A stretch of 64,000 nucleotides of DNA from Neoechinorhynchus agilis (taxonomy: Eukaryota; Acanthocephala), in assembly GCA_051530055.1 (NCBI GenBank), contig CM121342.1, forward strand, positions 10,292,001 to 10,356,000. Reading direction: 5' to 3'. The position numbers were made by a program, and so were the translations under genes. This document shows positions 1 through 11,550 of this stretch, piece by piece. Below the pieces are notes generated by a model. It worked only from the letters and a program-made list of their open reading frames with translations, did no database searches and was not told the origin of the DNA. Within the stretch, counting starts at the first letter, position 1; each line of letters opens with the position of its first letter.

Positions 1-652
1 CGGTTGTTTTAAATTAACCTGAAACCATATAGGATTTTAATTGGGGTATTTTTAAATTTTAACTCGGTTTTAACTTGATTTTGTATTCGAATATTTTCAT
101 TTTAAAGCCACAAGTTTTTAAAATATGTGTTGCTTAAATTCGTCGATAATTGTAGACTTTTCTTGAATACAATCATTCTGAAATACTAGTGTATTATTTT
201 AGTTCGTCACATAAAAATAATTTAAGAAATCCTTTTTCTTTTCTAGGATTGAATAAAAAACTTCAAAATATTGATTTTTTTAAATCCATCTATTTTTTAA
301 TTTCATCTAAGACTTAATTTAACATGAACATTTGCTAAAACAAAATAAAATAAGAAAAATCTGGTTCTCTTCATTTTGAAATAAAACGGAGATTAAAATG
401 ATACAAAATAAATATTGCTTCTATTTGGATATTTTAGTGGATTTTTTTAAATCAATTAAATTTACTAAAAGTTACAAGTTTCTGAAGATAACGTTCTGTG
501 GAGCCACGGTTTTCCTCATTTTTTCATAAAGGCATAAAAAGAAATAGTAAAACGGGTCATGATTTTATTATTTAAGGCAAATGCTTTGGGTTTTTTTAAA
601 TGAGCGAAGCCTTTGATTTAAAGTGCCTCAGTACATTTACCAAATTCTATCG
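1..652. other. AT-rich stretch without a recognised gene
   Basis: Very AT-rich, with runs of T and A and no open frame of note. It probably holds the upstream region, and possibly an unseen 5' exon, of the TFIIIC-like gene that follows. Confidence 0.5.
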
Positions 653-2658
653 ATGAGTGGAACAAACGATGAATCACTTAAAGTTTGTGCATGTGACCGT
701 TCATTTGGACTGAGCAATGGAAATCCAGGAGATCTTGTTCCTGTCATAATATGGAACTCGTCAATTACACGAGTATATCAGATGAGCAGACGTCGTTTGT
801 GTATGGTTAAAGTTGGGATGGGAAAGCACGATTTCGGAACATACGGCGAGTTAACCGATTATATTGATTTGCGAGAATGCTGGGACTTGCACATACAGAA
901 CAAAGATGGTATTTCCAAAGGAAAGGATTATTTTACTTATTTACAGAAACTTCGCACTACTCATGCTGTATGGTCTAAAAGGCTTATGAGCGGCTTTAGT
1001 TACGTGAGGAGGAAATATTTCTTTAAAACGTAATCAACAGCCTCTTTAGAAGGCGAAAATGCATTTTCTATGAACCTTTACGTGGCTCAGGCAACCGGAC
1101 ATATAGTTTGCTGGCAAATCACATCACTTCGAGGCGATGAATACTTACTTAAAATTCATGCAGTTCTTAATGATTTATTTGAACCGATCGAACCGATGAA
1201 CTTATGCACCTTGAACGTAATAGAAAATTCGCAAGCGAGAAGCATCATTGTAGCAGGACGCTTTGACGGCGTCGTCGGTACATTCGATTATTCGCTCGAT
1301 AATTGTCAGATAATCAATTTTAAACTGCTAAGGAACTTTGGAGTCCAACCAGTGATGCATGTAACTTGGTTAGATCAACCGGAAGAGACAAACAGCTTGA
1401 TCTTATATTTATGCAGACAAACGCAAGTGGACATTGTGACCTTGTGTTTAAACGATTTAAGTGTTATCGCCAGTAGATCAGTGAACACTCCAATTCCAAT
1501 GATGTCATATGCAAGTTCCCAAAAGGCCAAATATATGTTCTCAACTGATATCCATTACAATATACGATTTGAAGAATTAAGTGATTTATCCGGGGATTTC
1601 AAAATCTTTTGCAAATCTAACACTGATGATCGGGACACTGGAACGTGTTTGGCAATCAATACGATGGTTAGGGGATTATCGGTCAGTACAAGTGGCTCCT
1701 TCGTTTATTGTGTTGCTTTTTACCCATTATGCGAGAAAAGCATTTTTATCATCCTTTGGCTAGATAATAACTATATTTTAAAAGGTAACCAAATTCTGTG
1801 AGTCGAATACACGATCGATTTAAACAAAATGTTAGATAAAATGAAATACTGCACGTGCTAATTATATAACCATTGCTTTTCTTGTCAAAAAGCATTTTTA
1901 GAGTCTTATGTAAAAGATCATTTTCTTCTTTGAGTCTTTAAAATTTTAAATACAAAATGCTTTTTATAGGCAGCTCTCACCGCATGAAACCGGATCATAA
2001 AATATCCGTATACCATGTCGACAAATTCAGTATGTTTGATCGTAAATGTACGATTGGAAATTCTGATCTACTTTTAAGTACTCGCCTTCTGTTGCGATTA
2101 AAAGCTCCATTTATGGAAGTGGCGTTATCTAGAGCCAACAAAACCTTAAACGCGAACACTTCCGATATTCGACAAATCGCTATGTCGCGGCAAATTTTGA
2201 TAGCCGCTTCCCTTGAATTGGCCGATCGTCGATTGAGTATTGACAATGTTAAAAATTTAGAGAACAAACTACAAAAAATGCTCATTAAAGCGCACGCTCG
2301 TCGTCTAATCGAATATTTAAATTCCTTCGATAAGCTAACAGAAGATGAAGTGCTGATACAGAAAACGGCCAAATGCTTCACCGAACAATCAGAATGCCCC
2401 TTGCCGTGTTCCGTTTGTGGAAGTGAACTTTTGGTAAATGATAATGCCAATGAAACCGATATCGTTTATCGATGTAAGAACAAACCCAATCATGAATTCG
2501 CTGTATGTTCGCATTCTCTATTGCCTGTCAGTCCACTAAGTACCGAACGTTGCGTCTTATGCCTGGGATGCACTTTCAATGGAGACGTGAAGCAAGTTCC
2601 TCGAATGAAAAAGTTCCTCTATGCGCCATGCATACTTTGCAATTACTCATTTTCGTAA
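653..2658 (+). CDS. TFIIIC 90 kDa-type subunit (GTF3C4-like), at least three exons
   Basis: Probable subunit of transcription factor IIIC, which recruits TFIIIB and RNA polymerase III to tRNA genes. The first two exons read as a beta-propeller-like N-terminal half. The last exon (1970-2658) ends in a Cys/His-rich module: a CSVC pair, an NKPNHEF/CSHSLLP segment and a CVLCLGC pair, the order of the zinc-binding domain at the end of GTF3C4. The intron at 1785-1969 has GT/AG ends and joins the frames cleanly in phase 1. A second short intron lies near 1000-1049; its exact donor is unclear. The first in-frame ATG is at 653, but an upstream exon cannot be excluded. Roughly 590 residues against about 820 in human. 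The propeller assignment is inferred; the zinc module is the stronger evidence. Confidence 0.7.
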
Positions 2659-2779
2659 TAAAAAGAACTGATTATTTGGATGCGATCGCCGTTGCATTAT
2701 TGTCCCTTACTACAAAGACAATTTGTTATCTTCAATATTGTCTGAAAATTCAATAAATCAATTAATGAACGATAAGCCA

Positions 2780-3775
2780 TTCCCGATTTATCCTATTTCT
2801 TGCAGATGACCGAATACAGATCAATGGAAATATCTGCTAAGTAGCGACATCGAATGCCATAATTTACATGAATCCTCCTGTTCACTCCGTTTGCCATTTT
2901 GCTTTCGGAAGACCGAATATAATTAAGCGATAATCTCGCATTAGAAGTAACCAAAATATGCACTCGTAATTAACTCTGATGAGATAAAATGCCACCATAG
3001 GAATAAATTTTCCACGAAAATCGGTTCTCCTCATTGCCTCAGATAAGCTATTTTTGTCCCTCCTCAAAGCGGCAATATCAGCTTAGAAATTATGAAATAA
3101 GGCTTGCAGAATTCACTCCGATAAAATTGAACGCCATGATTAAAAGAATCCGTCTTTACACGCGGTTTGGCTGCACTTTTTTTGAAAACCAAGGTTAATC
3201 AAGTTCGCATACCGAAATATCGGCAAAGAAGCGGCAAAATTAAATCGCTCGTGGGATTATCTCAGAAGTGGTTAAATTAGGAACACAGAATTCATTACGA
3301 TGAAATCAAATGCCAATATAAAATGGATCTGCTTCGGAACGCGATTTCTCATCCTTTTTCCGATGAATTGCTTCGACTTCCGATGACGAAAATATCGGCT
3401 TAGAAGTGCGAATCAAAACACTTCGATGAAACCGAATGCCGTGATAAAATCAATTTCTCATTGCACTCAATCTCTTCTCACTTTTTCCTTTTAGCGAAGT
3501 TTAGTGAACTTCCCATTACGAAAATATCATCTTAGAAGTTACGAAGTTGAGCTCGCGGAATTCACTTCGTTGAAACCGATTGCGACTTTAAAATTAATGT
3601 TCATCGGCGCACGATTTCTCATTTTTTTTGTGATGACTGAATTTAGGAAAGTTACGAAATAAGAGTTTCGATGTTAACTAATATAAACTGGATTACCATG
3701 AAAAAAAGGAATTTTTTCCATAACGCGATTTCTCCTGATTTTTTTCCTGCCGACTAGCGGCGTCATTTTAAGCGC
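2780..3775. repeat. Degenerate satellite, unit about 130-175 bp (orientation 1)
   Basis: The same word order recurs about seven times: a GAATTCACTCCGATGAAA-like segment, a GCCATGATAAAAT segment, CGCGATTTCTC with a T-run, GATGACCGAATTTAG, then AATATCGGCTTAGAAGT. Successive copies of the last word near 3074, 3217, 3392 and 3524 are 143, 175 and 132 bp apart. Copies differ strongly, so the array is old. No coding potential. Confidence 0.7.
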
Positions 3776-4579
3776 ATTTATTCTGATCTACATGAAAAAT
3801 TGTCTTCATCTTTTCGACAAAATATTGAGCTACCCAAATGTTCTCGTTCTAAAAAATAAGTCTAAAGTGTTTATTCGAAGCATTTATTTTTGTTAAAAAC
3901 AATTTATTTTTACCCTATGTCTGGCTATTAATTACAAAAGAGAAATCGTATTGAAACACCTAATGACTATCATATTCTAAAGATTTTCAAAATAAATATC
4001 GATTAAACAAATTTAATATTCTTGCCTTTAATCGAATATTTTAAACTCGGTTAAAACTACGATGTCAGGTTTTCGTTCTTTAGAAGTTCCTTAAAGACGA
4101 AATGCATGGTTCTCCAGATATCAACACTGGATAACAAAGGATCGATGAAATTATCCATCTGTCCTATTATAAGAAGCGTGAGCCGTTTCGGTTTTGGATC
4201 CGACGGATATGACGACAATTATAAATATTTGTGCGATGCAAAAAGTGTCGATCAATGGTATCAATGAAAAGAGTTTTCAAAATCAAATTCTAGTTCTCTG
4301 TATGTGTCGAAGAGATCAAAATAAATCTTGTAATAAAAGTGGTGCCGATGATAATGGTTACTCTTGATCACTTACTCGGTAGGCTTCTAAAGAGATACTA
4401 AAGGAGACACTATTCATAATCAAACTTATTCACGCTTGCGCTTCAAAGCTCGTTTGAACGAATACTCCTTCCAATCTCTACCGTAAAAGCTAAAAATGCG
4501 ATGACGATGGTACACTCACTTTGAGTATTTAATACCAAGATTTTCGTGAGTGTGAAAATTTTGTGAATCACATCCGCAA
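3776..4579. other. Intergenic, no gene seen
   Basis: AT-rich spacer between the satellite and the LRR gene. No open frame or repeat that I can support; presumably holds the LRR gene promoter. Confidence 0.5.
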
Positions 4580-6532
4580 ATGCTCAAAAATCTTAGAGCT
4601 TCAATGCATTTCCTTTTATTCATATCGACTGTTTCAACATTAACTCATGGAAATCGATTTTTCAGTTCCGTTCCTAGAGTCAAACATGTTGTTATACCTT
4701 ATAAAGAAACACACACATTTGGTGAGGTTGTTTGTTCATTTCCATTAAAAGGCTGGCGAGATTTCGGAAGACCAATTATTGAACCTGCAATTACTATCAA
4801 CGGCATATCCTTTGAACAAATATTGGGTAACGCTGCAAAAAACTTTCAGGGTGCTCAAGATGTTGACATACAGTGCAAGAATAGTTATGGACCAAATCGA
4901 AAATTGACGAAACCAATGATAAGCAAATTAAGACACATTAATAGTCTACGGATTTCAAATGCCGGGTTCATAGAAGTTGAAAATGGCGCATTCGAAGGAT
5001 TTGATTACTTGACTAAACTCGACTTGTCGTTTAACGAATTAATATCGATCAATGAGATTCTCAGTAGACATTTACCACGGTTGCAATCTTTGATTCTTGC
5101 CCATAACAAATTGGATTACCGAAGTCTTATTGTAATGGAAAATATGACAAATTTAAGACGCGTTGACCTTTCTTACAACTCAATTCAAAGCCTAACTTTG
5201 CCGAAAAATGACTTCTGGGAAAATTTACAATGGAACGAAATTCGATTCCACGGTAATCCATCGAGGAAAATTAATTTGAACCGTATTGGTCTACTTATGA
5301 AATTAAGAGTACTCGAAATTTCGTGGGATGCCGAATTGGAATACATTTTCCGAGAAAAATTTAGGTCTTGTAATTTACGAAAACTTATCGTACACGGTGG
5401 AACGACTCAATATTTGAGCTTGAACAATTTTTACTGGATTTCAGACGTTGCGCATCTTGACATTTTGGAAGGAAGTTTAAAGTCAGTTCCTACTGGAAAT
5501 GAAAAAACGAACACTTTGGTCAAATCTTTGTCCTTATCAAGAAACCAAATCATGATTATTCATAATGCAGATTTTCAAACGTGGACAAGTTTGGAACGAT
5601 TGAATCTTTCATTTAATGATATTAAGTACATCTTTGAAAATGCTTTTTCTTTGCTAAAAAACCTGACCGACTTGTCTCTCGATGGAAACAAACTGTCCAG
5701 CTTTAACGAAAACATTCTTAAATACAACCTTCTATTAAGACGTTTCTCCATCTCTCAAAATGGCATAGTGAGTTTACCTCCGAATTTATTTAGTAACGTT
5801 GAATTCCTTGATTATTTCAATCTGCCTTCAAATAAACTACGAAACTTGGACATAAATGACTTACCTCAAAACTTATTTTGGCACTTAATTGTGAGCGATA
5901 ATCCTTTAAATTTTATCTTTTTGAATAAATCGCAGAGCAATTACACTTACATGGAGCTTGCTCACCTCTCAGAATTTATTCCTGTTCCTACTCGAGAATC
6001 CTTAAGTGCCTATGTTCCATTCAGCGATCAAAAGAAATCGACGAAAGTGGCTGTGGTTACAGGGAGAAACCTCACGAAAATTCGGTACGTTGACAAATTC
6101 ATCAAGAGGCAGAAGATGGTCTCCCTGGATATTAGTCAAAATGATATATCGATTATAGACAATGAAGACTTTACCTCGTTTCCTCGCCTCCAATTTCTTT
6201 GCCTTCAATTTAATAAAATCCGGGAAATTACTCCGTATTCATTCATTAATTGCAATTCAATGAAAATGCTCGATCTCGCTCACAATCGGTTGAAGGACCT
6301 CAATGCCATGGACGTGTTTTTCGGTCTCGATCATTTAATTTCCCTTAATCTTGCTTATAATGAACTTCACAAACTTCCGTACAACGCTTTTAATAACCTA
6401 CGAAACATACGATTACTAAATATCTCCCATAATCCCATTCGACATATATTTCTTCGGCCTTTGATGGAAAGTGCAACATTAACTCATCTTTGTGTTAGCA
6501 ACACAAATATTCAAAGTATATTTAACATGTGA
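4580..6532 (+). CDS. Secreted leucine-rich-repeat protein
   Basis: An intronless 650-residue frame. The first 24 residues look like a signal peptide (hydrophobic MHFLLFIS core, then a small-residue region). From about residue 110 the protein is a series of LRR units in two blocks, with words such as LTKLDLSFNEL, LRRVDLSYNSI, LERLNLSFNDI, LTDLSLDGNKL, LISLNLAYNEL and IRLLNISHNPI. I see no C-terminal membrane segment and the chain stops inside the last repeat, so a secreted product is the simplest reading. The layout resembles chaoptin- or Toll-ectodomain-like LRR proteins, but there is no TIR domain. Such proteins usually act in adhesion or recognition; the ligand is unknown. AATAAA-like signals follow about 50 and 100 nt after the stop. 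Confidence 0.85.
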   Translation: MLKNLRASMHFLLFISTVSTLTHGNRFFSSVPRVKHVVIPYKETHTFGEVVCSFPLKGWRDFGRPIIEPAITINGISFEQILGNAAKNFQGAQDVDIQCKNSYGPNRKLTKPMISKLRHINSLRISNAGFIEVENGAFEGFDYLTKLDLSFNELISINEILSRHLPRLQSLILAHNKLDYRSLIVMENMTNLRRVDLSYNSIQSLTLPKNDFWENLQWNEIRFHGNPSRKINLNRIGLLMKLRVLEISWDAELEYIFREKFRSCNLRKLIVHGGTTQYLSLNNFYWISDVAHLDILEGSLKSVPTGNEKTNTLVKSLSLSRNQIMIIHNADFQTWTSLERLNLSFNDIKYIFENAFSLLKNLTDLSLDGNKLSSFNENILKYNLLLRRFSISQNGIVSLPPNLFSNVEFLDYFNLPSNKLRNLDINDLPQNLFWHLIVSDNPLNFIFLNKSQSNYTYMELAHLSEFIPVPTRESLSAYVPFSDQKKSTKVAVVTGRNLTKIRYVDKFIKRQKMVSLDISQNDISIIDNEDFTSFPRLQFLCLQFNKIREITPYSFINCNSMKMLDLAHNRLKDLNAMDVFFGLDHLISLNLAYNELHKLPYNAFNNLRNIRLLNISHNPIRHIFLRPLMESATLTHLCVSNTNIQSIFNM

Positions 6533-7289
6533 AATGGTAATTTGGAACGATGGAAAAGTAAATTATGGTACTTAGAAAAATAAATTGTTTTTCTAAAGAA
6601 GTGTAATTCTGTTACTCAATATCACAAGCGACTCGAATAAAAAACACAAATGCTCAAAAATAAACTATATTCAAACAAACGTGTTCCAAAGAGTCGTATT
6701 TGAAAAACGCTATTTACAACTTTTAAATCTAATCAAATCAGATTGAACAAAAAATTGATATTTTCGGTGTTTTTAGGACACACTGAGAAAATACTCCATA
6801 GAAGTTAGTAGTCGCCTGCCCCATGGGCTCATAGAGTAAAATATAATGTGATTGTTAAAGGACCAAAAACTCCAATTCAGACCCTTTTCGATTAATGTCC
6901 CAGTGCTCGGAATTGTGTTCGAACAATATTTCTCTCTTTCTTATTATATACAAATACGAAAACTTGGAATTGTCTTCGCCTAGATCGTGCCAATACTATT
7001 TGGAAAATAAAGGCTTTTTATATACTTCGTATGTTTAGCAATTTCGAAATAAGCGATCCAAGGTTTCACAAATCTACATTTGGGCCAATGCTTAAAAAAG
7101 TACCTAAGATGAAACTGCAATAAACTATTCGCGCTTAATGTTTTGGGTTTTATAATATCGTCAAAAATCTTGAGATCGCTAACCGAAATTCCATGGCTGT
7201 CTGCTTTCGCATTATTTTACTATTGATTCGATTGCGAATTATTTGGACTAAATGCATCAACATAAAAAAACTAAAAGGCCACAATCCAC
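6533..7289. other. Intergenic, no gene seen
   Basis: AT-rich with no supported feature beyond the 3' end of the LRR gene. Confidence 0.5.
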
Positions 7290-7680
7290 TTACAATTTCG
7301 GTATTACTGTCTTAGAAGATAGAAATTTAAATCGCGAGATTCACTCTGATTCAATAAAACGTCACTGAATTATTCCACATTTTTCGATGACTAAATTTAG
7401 TTCACTTCCCATTACTAAAATATCGACAAAGAAGCATTGAAATTAGACATGCAGAATTTACTCCTTTAAAATAAAATTACATGACAAAATGAATATATCC
7501 CTAACTGAATTATTCCTACTTTTTTGATGACCGAATTTAGTCAACTTTCCACCGAGGAAATATCGACTTAGAAGTTACGAAATTAGGCTCGAGATGCGCT
7601 TTTTGATGATATAACATTTCATGATAAAATTAAACTTCCTTATTACGACGTATCTCCTCCTTGTTCTCAAGTTAAAGATG
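7290..7680. repeat. Degenerate satellite, orientation 1
   Basis: About three further units of the repeat at 2780-3775 in the same orientation (ATATCGACTTAGAAGTTACG, GATGACCGAATTTAGTCAAC, TTCACTCTGATT). Heavily diverged. Confidence 0.65.
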
Positions 7681-7929
7681 TATAGTAACTACAGTAGATT
7701 AAAAATCATTAAAATTTTCTAGACGAATTATCTCGTGATTAAATTATTTTTAGTTGACACTTGGGCAGGCTGTTGTAGTGATAAAGAAAATCTTTATTTC
7801 CGAGTTTTCACCGTCTTACCGCCTAGAGATGTGAAGTTTGTGTTAAAGTTGCGACATTGAAGTGTGAAAAGTTCGTCCCGCTTTTGAGCAGTTCTATGGC
7901 CTTATCTAGATGATGCCCAGAACTCTCCC
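7681..7929. other. Spacer between opposite satellite blocks
   Basis: AT-rich, no gene. It is the boundary at which the satellite switches orientation. Confidence 0.4.
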
Positions 7930-8600
7930 AAAAAATTCCGAGCCGATATTTCGTGGGAAGTTAACGAAATTAGGTCATAGGAGTAATTGCGGCCAAACCG
8001 CATGCCGATGCATATAAATTTTATCATTGCATTAGATTTAATCGGAGTGAATTCCGCGAGTTCAACTTCGTATCTTCTAAACCAATATTTCTTGACTGTT
8101 AAGTTGAAAAAATTCAGTCATCGCGAAAAAAAGTAGGAGAAATCTCATGCCGTGGACGATTCATTTGATCTCGGCATTCAATTTAATCGTAGGGAATTCC
8201 GCCAACCTAATTTCGCTTCTTCGACGATATTTAAGGCATGCGAAGTCAATTAACCTTGCTTATCGAAAAAACTGCAGGCGGATTCTTTTAATCATGGCAT
8301 CCGATTTCATCAGAGTGAATCTATCGAATCTTATTTCATCCTTATAAGTCAATATTTCCGTATTGGGAAAGGGACTAAAACTCGGTCATTCAAAGGAACG
8401 AGAAGAAATCGCGCACCGAATCAGGCTCATTTTACAGCAGCATTCAAGTTAGTCGGATATTTCCGGCATCAGAAGTTGACTAACCTTGGTAATCCAAAAA
8501 TTGCAGTCAAATAGTGTATCGAGTCACATTCATTTTACAGCGGCATTCGATTTCATCGGAGTGAATTAATCGAGCCTAATTTCGTTAGTTGTTCGATGAT
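7930..8600. repeat. Degenerate satellite, orientation 2 (inverted)
   Basis: The same units as at 2780-3775 but reverse-complemented: AATCGGAGTGAATTCCGCGAG, CGGCATTCAATTTAATC, AAAAAATTCAGTCATCGCG. About five units. The open frame at 8147-8347 is a chance read-through of this repeat. Confidence 0.65.
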
Positions 8601-8789
8601 ATTTTCGTTATGGGAAGGCTTCACGCCAAAGGTTTTTCGGTTTTGAGCAATGATCTGCTACTGGTCTTAGTATTCCAGTTCTTCTTCGAACACAAAACAG
8701 GACAGATAAAAACGGACCAGAAGCAACATTAGTGAAGTTATTGGGTGCTGGACCATCATAGTATGCATTAGTGAGGTTCCATAACATGC

Positions 8790-9552
8790 CAGAAATCTTT
8801 TCTTCTAACCGAGAAAAGTTCTTGTTGTTGGTCAATGAGTCCGAGTTGTATTGCGCGATATCGCGGATTCACAATCTCACAGCTAATCAATTCCATCCGT
8901 TGATCAAAATCCAATTCTGGTCCTGCTGGTTGACCAATAAATGCCAATAAGTCGTATATTAAATACTTATGAACTGCTTTTTAATTCACGATATCGGTCA
9001 CCATTTCTGCATCTACCAAAGTCCCTGAAAGATGTTCACTGGAACTTGTAGACGATACAAACAAAAGATTATGTATTGCGAATTCATTTTGATTTTTTAT
9101 AAGAACCAGGAATCGTTTATCGTCAAATTTCCATCCCATGCCATAATCCAATTGCTGAAGATCCACATTATGTTTCGTAAAGTCACTGAAACTGGCTGAT
9201 TACCGATATGAATCCATTACCAAATGTCTCGGGCTAATTTCCTCAATCTTTTCTTCATCTCGGTGATAAATTAGAGGTAAAACATTGGGAACATCAAAAG
9301 CAAATTCATCGGGCGAATCGCAGTCGCGACCCTCCATATCGTCTTCATTGTTTGCATCTCGTTTTTTACCCAAAGCTTTATAATGATTTGAAGGATACAT
9401 CGATCCTAGACCATGAATATAATCTCGTTTATTAAATCCCCTTAAGCAGCTTCTCGGAAATACTAAAAGGGCGTCATACAACTTCATTCGACTGTGTTCA
9501 ACCAAATAAGCAATCACTTAGAATCCATATCGATTGTAACCTTGAGTGCAAT
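8790..9552 (-). pseudogene. mRNA capping enzyme, intronless broken copy (retropseudogene)
   Basis: Read on the minus strand, this begins with the cysteine-phosphatase loop of the RNA 5'-triphosphatase domain (VHCTQGYNRYG, family HCxxGxxR). It continues through the domain end (GFNKRDYIHGL) and a linker into the guanylyltransferase domain (WKFDDKRFLVLI where KxDGTRxxxLI is expected; LVDAEMVTDIV; HKYLIYDLLAF; FSVRRKDFW). At least three in-frame TAA codons interrupt it: one right after the phosphatase loop, one after MDSYR and one after DIVN. Homology then runs straight on with no intron-like gaps. The catalytic KxDG is changed to KFDD. Both ends of the gene are missing. The left end lies in degenerate repeat; the right end abuts a LINE tail. 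I infer a reverse-transcribed copy; the parent gene is not in this window. Confidence 0.75.
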
Positions 9553-9555
9553 GGA

Positions 9556-10195
9556 CACCTTCCTCACCTACGCTTACCCCGTATTTTGCAACCTTTCCAA
9601 ATTGCTAATCCGTCATCTTGAAATTCTTCACAAGCGCATCTAAAATTTGCACAACTTACTTTCCCCCTCTCACCGAATGCTCGCTCCCTCTTCACACGAG
9701 CACAACACTCGTAATCCTAATTCGTTTCATCCTACCTCGCACCTCCCTACACCTACGCTCCTTTTCCCATGCTGCCCATAATTTCTCTGGGATATCATAA
9801 ATTAAAATGAACCAGAGGAAAGATCAACCTTACAAGCGCTCCTGTAAGCAATAAACACCAATTCAAACCAGGACCCTCCAACCCAACCGGATATTCTCAA
9901 TCGAACGGACACTTGCTCACCAGAACGAACCGTCACCGACTGGATAGTTCCCACCCGAATAGGCACGAGCAGATATTAAAACCCGAACTGACATCCCTCG
10001 ACTGCATATTCCCATATTAACGGATGGCGACCCGAAGGTACATGGGTCCTCCTAACCTTTTGTATTTTCAACCACCAACCTTCCTAACCTGATTGGATAT
10101 TTCCCCGCCCGATCGGACCTGTTATAGACTCCAAAATCAACTGCCACATTCATTTTAAAAAAATCAGAACTCTAGTGTTCGTGAGGACCCAAAGG
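9556..10195 (+). mobile_element. LINE 3' fragment, plus strand (copy D)
   Basis: Reverse-complement match to the 3' part of the minus-strand LINE at 19190-19750: the region around GCTTACCCCGTATTTTGCAA and the segment around ACAACACTCGTAATCC are shared. It then runs into a tail with several short CCGGATATT/ACCCGAA-type units and ends near GGACCCAAAGGTACATGGG, a motif also near the ends of the other copies. Diverged and non-coding. Confidence 0.65.
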
Positions 10196-10199
10196 TACA

Positions 10200-10430
10200 T
10201 GGGTTCTATTCTTTTTGCCTTAATAAAACGTTCATAACTAAGCCGATATTTCTTTTATGGTAAGTAGACTAAATTTAGTCATCAGAAAAATCAGGAGAAA
10301 TTGCAAGGAGGGTTAAGATTAATTTTATAAAGGCGTTCAATATCATCAAAGTTAATTTCTTGAGCCTTATTTCATCAATTTTGAGCCAATATTTCCGTAA
10401 TGGGGAGTGGATTGAATTCCACAATAAAAA
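10200..10430. repeat. Degenerate satellite, orientation 2
   Basis: One to two further inverted units (AGTTAATTTCTTGAGCCTTATTTC, GGCGTTCAATATCATC). Matches the block at 7930-8600. Confidence 0.5.
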
Positions 10431-10695
10431 ATCGCGTTTGTCATCTTCGTACTAATCTTACGAATGTAAGTTCGGGTATTAAATGCAATGTTTGAAAATA
10501 ATGTTAATCTGAAATGATAATGAAGAGTAAACATCTTTGCGATATATTTCCACTTGTTCCTATTGAAAAAGCCAAGAAGGCGAACTATAAATCTTACTTT
10601 TCAAAGTTGCGAATGGGTTGTTGCGTTTAAGCTGTTCTTTTTTCGAAAACATTTGTTATTCATCAAAAAACTTCTTTATTTTTGTGTTAAATATT

Positions 10696-11178
10696 TCAGA
10701 AAATCCGGCAAACGTTTTCCCTTTTGGTTACAATCGACTGCTTGACTCTACGTTCTAAAATGTTTTTCCAATGAGGTTTTAGTTTCTGTTGCAGTTCATA
10801 AAGACTGTAATCCCATAAAGATGGAATATAAGAACTTGCTACATTAAAAGCGCCACTATAAAGCTTCTGATTTGGATCGACAATATAGACAATATAATCA
10901 CTGCATCCAGTTGAAATTATGTAATCTATATTAATGCAGTATCTCGTTGGTTCCTTGTCTTGCCCAAGCTTCATTCGAAGACAATACATACGCTTAATCC
11001 TTAGCGGATCACCACATTGATCCACATTGCTGAATGGATCTCTTAAATTTTCCGCGACGACGTCGTAATCTAAACAACCATTGTTCATCGTAGTAGAAGA
11101 CGCAGATATCCGATTTGTATTTAGAACTGCTAAATCAACGAGCGATATGGTTCCAAGAATAAGAATTAGGTGAATCAT
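10696..11178 (-). CDS. Small secreted Cys-containing protein, family unknown
   Basis: 160 residues starting at a normal ATG. The first ~20 residues (MIHLILILGTISLVDLAVL) are a clear signal peptide. The mature part has six spaced cysteines (NNGC, DQCG, MYCL, RYCI, TGCS, NVC), which would suit three disulphides, and an aromatic stretch SYIPSLWDYSLYELQ. No intron is needed. I do not recognise the family. Extracellular location is inferred from the signal peptide and cysteines only. Confidence 0.6.
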   Translation of the reverse strand: MIHLILILGTISLVDLAVLNTNRISASSTTMNNGCLDYDVVAENLRDPFSNVDQCGDPLRIKRMYCLRMKLGQDKEPTRYCINIDYIISTGCSDYIVYIVDPNQKLYSGAFNVASSYIPSLWDYSLYELQQKLKPHWKNILERRVKQSIVTKRENVCRIF

Positions 11179-11224
11179 TGTTGTTTGCTATAACTTTTTC
11201 GGTATGTGGTGCGCCATTTTATAT

Positions 11225-11550
11225 AGAAAATTTGTACTCGTTGAAGCTTAAGAAACTGTCAAGTCTATTTGGCTAGCGCATATTTGGGTATTTGGACGAA
11301 AACTACGAAAATACCTTGAAGGATTCAAGACTTATGGTTGAAACTGACAGTCGCATTTTTGTTACATAGTGTGCTTTTTTCATCAAAAATTGTATTCGTT
11401 GAAGCTTAAAAAACGGTCAAGTTTGTTTGGCTAGTGCAAATTTGAGTCTTTGGACTGAAACGACGAAAATGCATTGAAGCATTCAAGACTTCTGGTCGAA
11501 ACTGACAAAATGGCTTTGTCTTACAAAGACGCAACCTCTGCATTTAGATT
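11225..11550. repeat. Two-copy tandem repeat, unit about 158 bp
   Basis: Two head-to-tail units begin with TTGTACTCGTTGAAGCTTAA near 11232 and TTGTATTCGTTGAAGCTTAA near 11390. They share GGTCAAGT, TTGGCTAG, GACGAAAAT, ATTCAAGACTT and GAAACTGACA. It lies just upstream of the secreted-protein gene, so it may overlap that gene's promoter. Confidence 0.75.

Noticed and set aside
2882-3067. Small minus-strand open frame in the satellite
   Set aside because: It reads through degenerate repeat units and has no protein-like feature.
8147-8347. 66-codon plus-strand frame
   Set aside because: Entirely inside the inverted satellite; other units of the repeat do not keep it open.
8608-8835. Minus-strand frame at the 3' side of the capping-enzyme copy
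   Set aside because: It is in another frame from the homology and shows no match to the rest of the enzyme.
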